DNA of 5,274 nt from an uncultured Clostridia bacterium. GTDB taxonomy: Bacteria; Bacillota; Clostridia; TANB77; CAG-508. The stretch covers positions 1-5,274 of the forward strand of contig CANRGU010000092.1 of NCBI GenBank assembly GCA_947630255.1, written 5' to 3'. The translations under genes and the position numbers were made by a program. This document shows positions 1 to 5,146 of the stretch, piece by piece; position 1 is the stretch's first letter, and every line of letters starts with the position of its first letter. A model generated the notes under the pieces. That model searched no databases. It had not been told where the DNA came from and was given only the letters and a program-made list of their open reading frames with translations.

Positions 1-2
1 AA

Positions 3-266
3 ATAACAGAATTGAGAAGAGAAGATATCGAGGCATTAGAAGAAATAAGTGCAGATAAAGAAAAAGTAAGAATAGCAGAATTGAAAGAAAAATATATAGC
101 AGATAGGGAATCAGAAATAGAAACAGCAGAAGAAAAAGGAATAAAAAAAGGGAGTATTGAAAAAAGCAAAGAAATAGCAAAAAAATTAAAGAAAGAGAAT
201 ATGACCATAGAAAAGATAGCAGAACTAACAGGATTAACGAAAGAAGAAATAGAAAAATTAAAATAA
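3..266 (+). CDS. Rpn family recombination-promoting nuclease/putative transposase, C-terminal end (5' partial)
   Basis: The frame is open to the left edge, so 87 residues are the tail of a longer protein. A TTG at 12 should not be taken as the start, since coding continues upstream and no SD precedes it. What is visible is a very charged Lys/Glu-rich helix containing EKGIKKGSIEKSKEIAKKL. It is followed by a small helix-turn-helix-like end, MTIEKIAELTGLTKEEIEKLK without its last residue. This is the usual tail of Rpn/PD-(D/E)XK transposase-family proteins, where an EKG-rich coiled helix precedes a 'I..I...TGLT.EEI' ending. The nuclease domain lies outside the window, so catalytic residues cannot be checked. 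Known Rpn proteins are DNA endonucleases that promote RecA-independent recombination. A strong terminator follows 17 bp after the stop. The family call rests only on the tail, and other proteins with this kind of tail remain possible. Confidence 0.72.
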   Translation: MTELRREDIEALEEISADKEKVRIAELKEKYIADRESEIETAEEKGIKKGSIEKSKEIAKKLKKENMTIEKIAELTGLTKEEIEKLK

Positions 267-283
267 GCAAGAAAAGTAAGATG

Positions 284-329
284 AAGTACACCAAAATGTT
301 ACAAAACTAACATTACAGGTGTACTTTTT
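284..329. terminator. Intrinsic terminator after the Rpn-like gene, possibly bidirectional
   Basis: A 9-bp perfect outer stem (284-292 with 318-326, AAGTACACC/GGTGTACTT) and a 7-bp inner stem (295-301 with 308-314, AATGTTA/TAACATT) enclose a 6-nt loop, CAAAAC. On the plus strand the stem runs into TTTTTATTT, a good rho-independent terminator for the Rpn-like gene. It lies between two convergent genes and its right arm touches the stop codon of the minus-strand gene. It may therefore also end that transcript, although the T-tract on that side is weaker. Confidence 0.85.
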
Positions 330-753
330 ATTTGCAATTTTTTAAAATAGACTGAGCAGAATCTTTTATATCATCAATAAATTCATAAGCCTCTTTTATA
401 GACAAAGTAGACGAATCAATTTTATTAATTTTAGAGAGCAAATCAAATATTGTATTATTAATATTATAATTATTAATTGTAAAAGCCATCTGATTATTAC
501 TATCTATTATTTTTACATTATATGAAGTTCTTTCCAATATTTTTTTATATTTATCTAAAGAATTTATAGGGAAACCACATTTAACAATATTTTCTGTCAG
601 ACAAGTAAGTTTTAAATTCAAAAGACTTGATGCTATTCTTGCATCATCATCCAAAAAGATGAAAAACATTCCAGATTTAAATAGATATAACGTATTATTA
701 GAATCTACTTCATTAGATTTTAAATATAAATAATTATTATATAATTTACTCAT
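328..753 (-). CDS. Stand-alone MutS domain I-like protein (141 aa)
   Basis: Residues 8-84 follow the N-terminal mismatch-recognition domain (domain I) of MutS in order. They read YLYLK, then LFKSGMFFIFLDDDARIAS (MutS: FFRMGDFYELFFEDAxxAS), then LLNLKLT (MutS: LLDITLT), then KCGFPINSLDKYKKIL (MutS: MCGVPxHxxxxYIxxL), then YNVKIID (MutS: YKVAICE). No MutS core, clamp or ATPase domain follows, and the remaining ~55 residues end in a helix, LSIKEAYEFIDDI. The Phe-x-Glu that contacts mismatched bases in MutS (GDFYE) reads GMFFI here, so Phe30 stays and the Glu is Ile32. Canonical mismatch reading is therefore unlikely. The start at 753 is supported by SD GAGGTGG (plus 758-764), 4 nt from ATG, and by a promoter at 787-814. 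The gene converges on the Rpn-like gene. A nucleic-acid-binding accessory role is inference only. Confidence 0.72.
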   Translation of the reverse strand: MSKLYNNYLYLKSNEVDSNNTLYLFKSGMFFIFLDDDARIASSLLNLKLTCLTENIVKCGFPINSLDKYKKILERTSYNVKIIDSNNQMAFTINNYNINNTIFDLLSKINKIDSSTLSIKEAYEFIDDIKDSAQSILKNCK

Positions 754-786
754 AATTCCACCTCACCATTTTACTAAACAAATTAT

Positions 787-814
787 ATTATAAGAAAAAG
801 AAAAATAATGTCGA
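787..814 (-). promoter_or_regulatory. Sigma-A promoter for the MutS domain I-like gene
   Basis: On the minus strand the -35 TCGACA (809-814, 5 of 6 to consensus) is separated by 16 bp from a perfect -10 TATAAT (787-792). The expected transcript start is near 780, giving a 5' UTR of about 27 nt that carries the GAGGTGG SD. Confidence 0.65.
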
Positions 815-877
815 AAAATGAAACAAAAATATAGAAACAGCCAAAACTATGTAGGCGGTTGATTTAAGTCTGCCCAT
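788..877 (-). CDS. Possible 29-aa hydrophobic small protein
   Basis: An ATG at 877-875 opens a 29-codon frame to TAA at 790-788. The product begins MGRLKSTAYIVLAVSIFLF and ends in a Phe/Leu-rich stretch. It would be a short basic head (Arg3, Lys5) followed by one membrane-spanning helix, the shape of small membrane peptides and type I toxins. For it: the GC content is higher than in the surroundings and the composition is not random-looking. Against it: no SD is visible before the ATG (the upstream minus strand is pyrimidine-rich, CTTCTCCCCTTC), and its 3' end overlaps the promoter at 787-814. It may instead be the shadow of a structured plus-strand element. I do not assign a function. Confidence 0.33.
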   Translation of the reverse strand: MGRLKSTAYIVLAVSIFLFHFSTLFFFFL

Positions 878-929
878 AACCAAAACAAAAGAAGGGGAGA
901 AGTGTGTGAAACAAAAAAATGTAATTTAA
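836..929 (+). other. Structured intergenic element with orphan SD and 7-codon leader ORF
   Basis: Two mutually exclusive hairpins can be drawn. One pairs 836-842 with 854-860 (AACAGCC/GGCGGTT, one mismatch). The other pairs 848-851 and 854-856 with 872-874 and 875-878 (TATG..GGC/GCCCATA, two-base bulge). A strong SD, GGGGAG (894-899), follows, then GTG at 906 six bases later, which opens only seven codons (906-929, stop TAA). This could be a leader peptide, an attenuator-like leader, or the cut-off start of a gene lost when the repeat-flanked segment beginning at 925 arrived. No plus-strand promoter is evident upstream. Confidence 0.3.
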
Positions 930-968
930 AAAATGTATACAAAAATTAACAATTATGCTATACTTTTT
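925..968 (+). repeat. 44-bp direct repeat, copy 1 (promoter-containing)
   Basis: Positions 925-968 are identical over 44 bp to 1778-1821, an offset of 853 bp. The match starts at TTTAAAAAATG and ends at TATACTTTTT, and the flanks diverge on both sides. Each copy carries a complete promoter and an 8-bp palindrome, TGTATACA (934-941 here). The two copies bracket the zinc-peptidase-like gene. Confidence 0.95.
936..964 (+). promoter_or_regulatory. Extended -10 promoter for the zinc-peptidase-like gene
   Basis: The -35 TATACA (936-941, 4 of 6) lies 17 bp from the -10 TATACT (959-964), which has an upstream TG (956-957) giving an extended -10, TGCTATACT. The expected start is near 971, so the 5' UTR to the ATG at 999 is about 28 nt. 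The -35 is part of the palindrome TGTATACA, a plausible repressor operator. Confidence 0.65.
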
Positions 969-998
969 GTAGTAAAAAAACTCAAAAGAGGTAGTATT

Positions 999-1688
999 AT
1001 GGGAGAAATTATTTATATTATCCTTTTAATTTTAACAATAGTTTTGTTCAAATTTATATTTAAAATAAATTTAAAAAAAGCAAAGGCACTAAGTCAAAAC
1101 AAAGAATTGGAAAAAATAACTGACAAATTTCCTGAGAATGTAAAAGTAGCAGAAGAAATGCTAGAAATGCTTGGAAACAAAGGTGTAAAAATAGAGGAAG
1201 CAAAAGATACTGGAACAAGCTTATACATAGCAATTTCTAATAAAATTTCAATTGCAGATATGAAAAATAATTATGCAAGACTTCAAACAATTGCACATGA
1301 GTGTCTGCACTCATGCCAAGATAAAACTATGCTGTTATTTAACTTTATATTTTCTAATATAAATATGATATATTTCTTGATAATAACAATATTGACTTTA
1401 TTTAAAGTAGTAAATAATCAAATTTTACAAATAGCAATATTAATGCTATTTACTATGATTCAATTTGCTGTAAGAAGTTTCTTAGAAATAGATGCAATGA
1501 CAAGAGCAAAATTTTTAGCCAAAGAATATATGGAAAAGAAAAATTTATGTACAGAAGAAGAAAAAGAAATATTAATTAAGGAATATGATAAAATAAATAA
1601 AGTAGGTATTCCATTTACAGTAGATAATTTACTTACAAGTGGATTAATAAGAGTTTTAATTTATACTATTGTGAGTGCTTTTATATAG
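999..1688 (+). CDS. Membrane-anchored HExxH zinc metallopeptidase-like protein (229 aa)
   Basis: I choose ATG 999, with SD GAGGT (988-992) 6 nt upstream. The in-frame ATG at 933 lies inside the promoter's -35 element and cannot be the start. The protein has an N-terminal membrane anchor (about 2-22), a soluble Lys/Glu-rich stretch, then TIAHECLHSCQD with the zinc motif H100-E101-x-x-H104. Two more membrane segments (about 111-135 and 141-160) follow, then FLEIDAMTRAKFLA with Glu163 as a candidate third zinc ligand, and a hydrophobic C-terminus (about 212-229). HExxH followed by an 'E.DA..RA' motif recalls the YugP/Zn_peptidase_2 family (HEVGHA, later VEFDASxRA). The similarity is distant and the first motif has Cys102 instead of Val. 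It is probably a gluzincin-like membrane protease of unknown substrate. The gene stands alone between two copies of its promoter. Confidence 0.62.
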   Translation: MGEIIYIILLILTIVLFKFIFKINLKKAKALSQNKELEKITDKFPENVKVAEEMLEMLGNKGVKIEEAKDTGTSLYIAISNKISIADMKNNYARLQTIAHECLHSCQDKTMLLFNFIFSNINMIYFLIITILTLFKVVNNQILQIAILMLFTMIQFAVRSFLEIDAMTRAKFLAKEYMEKKNLCTEEEKEILIKEYDKINKVGIPFTVDNLLTSGLIRVLIYTIVSAFI

Positions 1689-1777
1689 TAATAGACAAAT
1701 AAAAGATCAAAACGTTGAAATCCAACGAATACTCAATAAAAGACAAAATTTTAAAAATATAATTAAAAAAATGAAAT

Positions 1778-1821
1778 TTTAAAAAATGTATACAAAAATT
1801 AACAATTATGCTATACTTTTT
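1778..1821 (+). repeat. 44-bp direct repeat, copy 2 (promoter-containing)
   Basis: This copy is identical to 925-968. Upstream of it, 1689-1777 is AT-rich spacer with no terminator that I can see, so read-through from the zinc-peptidase-like gene into DUF5662-lepA is possible in addition to this promoter. The palindrome TGTATACA is at 1787-1794. Confidence 0.95.
1789..1817 (+). promoter_or_regulatory. Extended -10 promoter for the DUF5662-lepA unit
   Basis: The core is identical to 936-964: -35 TATACA (1789-1794), 17-bp spacer, and TG-extended -10 TATACT (1812-1817). The expected start is near 1824, leaving a leader of about 40 nt before the ATG at 1864. Confidence 0.65.
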
Positions 1822-1863
1822 ATGTTGAAATATTAAAAACAGATTAACAATTAGGAGTAGAGC

Positions 1864-2400
1864 ATGCTTAAAAAAGTTTGGTTACATTTTAAATTAATAA
1901 CAAAACATAGATGGATAGTATTTAAACTTTGTGCAAAAGTGGGCTTAATATGGAGAGGACTTGTGCATGACCTATCAAAATATAGTCCAACAGAATTCCT
2001 AGAGAGCGCAAAATACTATGTAGGGTACAAGAGTCCAATACAAGTAGCAAGAGAAGATAGAGAATATTCATTAGCATGGCTTCATCACAAAGGAAGAAAC
2101 AAGCACCACGAAGAATATTGGTATGATTTTAATGCACCTGTAAAAGCACCAGTTATTCCATATAAGTACACAGTAGAAATGTTATGTGATAACTTGGCTG
2201 CAGGAATGGTATATAAAGGAAAAGAATTTAAAAAAGAATATCCATTATGGTATTGGCAAAATATAAAAAATAAAGAACTATTCCATCCAAAAATGAGAGC
2301 ATTTTTTGAAGATATTTTTACAGAAATAAGTCAAAAAGGAATAGACGCAGTATTAAAAAAAGAAATTTTAAAAGAAAAATACAAAAAGTATTGTGAGTAG
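1864..2400 (+). CDS. DUF5662 family protein (178 aa)
   Basis: ATG 1864 is preceded by SD AGGAG (1853-1857) with 6 nt spacing. The protein opens with a basic helix (MLKKVWLHFKLITKHRWIVF), then GLVHDLSKYSPTEF with an His35-Asp36 pair. AWLHHKGRNKHHEEYW follows, with His74-His75 and His81-His82, and a helix VEMLCDNLAAGMVYKGK has Asp109. This His/Asp pattern and order (VHDLSK, HH, HH, CD) is that of the DUF5662 family, common in Firmicutes and their phages. The His/Asp spacing suggests a metal-binding helical fold of HD-like type, but no activity is established that I know of. No transmembrane segment is convincing. It ends 11 bp before lepA with no promoter between them, so the two are probably co-transcribed. 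Confidence 0.8.
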   Translation: MLKKVWLHFKLITKHRWIVFKLCAKVGLIWRGLVHDLSKYSPTEFLESAKYYVGYKSPIQVAREDREYSLAWLHHKGRNKHHEEYWYDFNAPVKAPVIPYKYTVEMLCDNLAAGMVYKGKEFKKEYPLWYWQNIKNKELFHPKMRAFFEDIFTEISQKGIDAVLKKEILKEKYKKYCE

Positions 2401-2411
2401 CGGAGGAATTT

Positions 2412-4224
2412 ATGCAAGACAAACAAAAATACATTAGAAACTTTAGCATTATAGCACATATAGACCATGGAAAATCCACTTTAGCAGATAGATTAATAGA
2501 AAAAACTGGACTCCTTTCTTCAAGAGAAATGGAAAGTCAAGTTTTAGACAACATGGATCTAGAAAGAGAACGTGGAATTACTATAAAAGCACAAGCTGTA
2601 AGAATGCTATATAAAGCAAAAGATGGAAATGAATATATTTTTAATTTAATAGATACACCAGGTCATGTAGATTTTAACTATGAGGTATCTAAAAGTTTAT
2701 CTGCATGTGAAGGAGCGATTTTAGTAGTAGACGCAAGTCAAGGAGTAGAAGCACAAACTCTTGCAAATGTATATTTAGCACTTGATAATAATTTAGAGAT
2801 TTTACCTGTTATAAATAAAGTAGACCTTCCAAATGCAAGACCAGATGAAGTAAAACAAGAAATAGAAGATATAATAGGAATACCAGCTATGGATGCCCCT
2901 TGTATATCTGCAAAAACAGGATTAAATGTAGATGAAGTATTAGAAAGAATAGTTACAGATTTTAAACCACCAGTAGGTGATGAAACTAAACCTTTGAAAT
3001 GCTTGATATTTGACTCTTTTTATGATAATTATAGAGGAGCATTAAGCTATATAAGAGTAGTAGAAGGGACAGTTAAAGTAGGAGACGAAATTTTATTCAT
3101 GGCTACAAATAAAAAGTTTGTAGTCGCAGAACTAGGATACTTAGAGCCAGGAACTACTGTCCCAGCAGATAAACTCTCGGCAGGAGAAGTTCGGATATAT
3201 TGCAGCTAGTGTAAAAAATGTATCAGACCTGCATGTAGGAGATACTATAACAAATGCAATAAATCCTGCAAATGAGCCTTTACCGGGGTATAAAAAAGCA
3301 AATTCTATGGTATATTGTGGAATGTATCCATTAGATGGAGGAGATTACGAAAATTTAAAAACAGCATTAGAAAAATTAAAATTAAATGATGCTGCATTGC
3401 AATATGAGCCAGAAACATCTGTTGCATTAGGTTTTGGGTTTAGATGTGGATTTTTAGGATTATTACATTTAGAAATAGTACAAGAAAGATTAGAGAGAGA
3501 ATTTGATTTAAACTTAATTACAACAGCTCCATCAGTTATATATAAAGTACATAAACAAACAGGAGAAGTAATTGAACTATATAATCCAACAGACTTACCA
3601 CCAGTGCAAGAAATAAGCTATATTGAAGAACCAATAGTAAAGGCAGAAATAATGCTTCCAAAAGAGTTTGTAGGTAATGTAATGGAGATATGCCAAAATA
3701 GAAGAGGAATATATCTAGATATGAAATACCTAGATGCTTCCAGAGTAACTCTTGAATACGAACTTCCATTAAATGAAATAATATATGACTTTTTTGATAC
3801 ATTAAAATCAAAAACAAAAGGATATGCCTCATTTGATTATGAATTTAAAGAATATAGAAAATCAGAACTTGTAAAATTAGATATACATATAAATAATGAA
3901 CCTGTAGATGCTCTATCATTTATAGTACATAAAGATTCTGCATATGCAAGAGGTAGAAAAATGGCAGAAAAATTAAAAACAGTAATTCCAAGACAATTAT
4001 TTGAAATACCAATTCAAGCAGTTGTAGGTGGAAAAATAATTGCAAGGGAAACAATATCTGCAATGAGAAAAGATGTACTTGCTAAATGTTATGGTGGAGA
4101 TATTACAAGAAAGAAAAAGCTTCTTGAAAAACAGAAAAAGGGTAAGAAAAAAATGAGACAAATAGGAAACGTAGAAATACCACAAGAAGCATTCTTAAGC
4201 GTACTAAAATTAGATGAGGAATAA
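2412..4224 (+). CDS. lepA: Elongation factor 4 (LepA), with one-base (+1) frameshift at 3192
   Basis: This is a translational GTPase that binds ribosomes and is implicated in back-translocation and ribosome assembly/initiation. SD GGAGG (2402-2406) precedes the ATG by 5 nt. The G domain shows AHIDHGKS (residues 15-22), DTPGH (81-85), NKVD (135-138) and SAKTG (166-170). Domain II follows from about 195. At residue 260 (LSAGEV) the frame reads GTT CGG ATA and stops five codons later at 3207-3209. Omitting one base (C 3192) gives GEV-GYIAASVKN, continuing unbroken to TAA 4222-4224. The 603-residue total is normal for LepA (about 600). The second half holds the EF-G III/V-like domains and the LepA-specific C-terminal domain (AKCYGGDITRKKKLLEKQK, VEIPQEAFLSVLK). 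No other lesion is seen, so the gene is a sequencing error, a fresh mutation, or a programmed frameshift. If not decoded through, only the G domain and part of domain II are made. Confidence 0.95.
3182..3195 (+). other. +1 frameshift site in lepA (GTT-CGG-A)
   Basis: The zero frame reads GAA GTT CGG ATA. Skipping C 3192 puts GGA (conserved Gly of SAGEVGY) directly after GTT. An SD-like AGGAG (3182-3186) lies 2 nt before the GTT codon (3189-3191), reminiscent of the prfB (RF2) +1 frameshift site. However, those bases also encode the conserved Ala-Gly-Glu. Confidence 0.85.
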
Positions 4225-4244
4225 GTAAGTTAGAAAGATTGATA

Positions 4245-4273
4245 TTGACAAACAGACAATTTGACCATATAAT
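4245..4273 (+). promoter_or_regulatory. Perfect consensus sigma-A promoter for rlmB
   Basis: TTGACA (4245-4250), a 17-bp spacer and TATAAT (4268-4273) match the consensus exactly. It lies in the 69-bp gap after lepA. Transcription should begin near 4280, almost at the AGGAG SD (4281-4285), giving a very short 5' UTR of about 14 nt. rlmB is therefore probably expressed strongly and independently of lepA. Confidence 0.85.
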
Positions 4274-4293
4274 AAAAGATAGGAGATGATAAT

Positions 4294-5146
4294 ATGAATA
4301 ATGAAGATGGATTAAGCGATTTTATGAAATTTGCTTATAAATGCAATAAAGTAAGAGATGTAGAAGAGGCATTTGAAGAATATCCAGTAGAAAATGAGTG
4401 GCATAAAGGTAAAATCATTGACCAAATAGAAGGACGAAATAGCGTTTTAGAATTATTAGAATCTGAAAGAGATATTAATAAGATACTAATTGCAAAAGGA
4501 GAAAGACATGGTTCTATTAATAAAATAATAGCACTTGCAAAGCAAAGAAAAATAGTTATTGTAGAAGTTGAAAGAGCAAAGCTCAATGCAATATCTGAGA
4601 CTAATAATCATCAAGGAGTAATAGCAATTGTTCCGCCATTTAATTATGTAAGTGTAGAAGATATATTAAATGAAGCAAAAAATAAAAAAGAAGATCCATT
4701 TATAATTATACTAGATGGAATCGAAGACCCACATAATTTAGGCTCAATTATAAGAACTGCAGAAACAGCAGGAGTTCATGGAGTTATAATTCCAAAAAGA
4801 AGAGCATGTCGGAGTAAATGCTACAGTTTCAAAAGCATCTGCAGGAGCAGTAGAACACGTAAAAATTGCAAGGGTAAATAATATAAATGAAACAATTAAA
4901 TATTTAAAAGAAGAAGGATTATGGATTTGTGGAACCGACGGAGATGCAAAAGAATACTACTATAATCAAGATTTAAAAGGCGCAATAGCTATAGTTATAG
5001 GTAGTGAAGGATTTGGAATGAGCAAATTGGTAAAAGAAAATTGTGATTTTCTAGTAAAAATTCCAATGAAGGGAAAAATAACTTCTCTTAATGCTTCTGT
5101 ATCAGCAGGAATTGTAATATACGAGGCACTAAAACAAAGAATGTAA
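4294..5146 (+). CDS. rlmB: 23S rRNA 2'-O-methyltransferase RlmB (TrmH/SpoU family), with one-base (+1) frameshift at 4810
   Basis: RlmB is an AdoMet-dependent SPOUT enzyme; the E. coli family member 2'-O-methylates G2251 of 23S rRNA. The start ATG is supported by AGGAG (4281-4285). About 40 N-terminal residues precede the usual family start (IEGRNSVLELL), an extension rich in acidic residues. The substrate-binding domain covers about 43-117. The knotted catalytic domain shows motif 1 NLGSIIRTAETAG (148-160, with Arg154 and Glu157), motif 2 IGSEGFGM (235-242) and motif 3 SLNASV (264-269). At 4807-4812 the frame reads TGT CGG and then runs out of family similarity to a stop at 4879-4881. Dropping C 4810 gives RRAC-GVNATVSKASAGAVEH and continues to TAA 5144-5146, 283 residues in total. 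Dropping a T instead would give RRAV-GV. No other damage is seen. Without the shift, motifs 2 and 3 and the knot are lost, so the product would be inactive. Confidence 0.93.
4799..4813 (+). other. +1 frameshift site in rlmB (TGT-CGG-A)
   Basis: The zero frame reads GCA TGT CGG AGT. Skipping C 4810 restores GGA GTA, the highly conserved Gly of motif 1. The local pattern matches the lepA site: GAG, one base, A, two bases, then TCGGA. A purine-rich stretch (AGAAGAG, about 4798-4804) lies 2 nt before the TGT codon, but it is a weaker SD than in lepA. Confidence 0.85.

Noticed and set aside
933..998. Upstream in-frame ATG at 933 as the start of the zinc-peptidase-like gene
   Set aside because: It lies in the promoter -35/palindrome of the 44-bp repeat, has no SD, and its codons are simply the promoter repeated before 1864. 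ATG 999 has a proper SD.
1713..1727. Hairpin CGTTG/CAACG as a terminator for the zinc-peptidase-like gene
   Set aside because: The stem is only 5 bp and no T-tract follows.
3177..3182. TCGGCA in lepA as a further frameshift site
   Set aside because: Here TCG GCA is read in frame as Ser-Ala of the conserved LSAGE motif, so no base is surplus.
3536..3832. Minus-strand ORF of 98 codons
   Set aside because: It is antisense to lepA, its Leu/Phe-rich composition is a by-product of AT-rich coding on the other strand, and it has no SD or family match.
3997..4185. Minus-strand ORF of 62 codons
   Set aside because: It is a shadow of the Lys-rich C-terminus of LepA (Phe/Leu-rich complement).
3307..4224. 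A separate gene starting at 3307
   Set aside because: It is the second half of LepA. Family similarity continues upstream of 3307 in the same frame to 3193 and joins the first half by removing one base.
4335..4586. Minus-strand ORF of 83 codons
   Set aside because: It is antisense to the N-terminal half of rlmB, with no SD or recognisable motif.
4807..4881. RlmB ending naturally at 4881
   Set aside because: The last residues in that frame do not match the family, while motifs 2 and 3 continue in the +1 frame to 5146.
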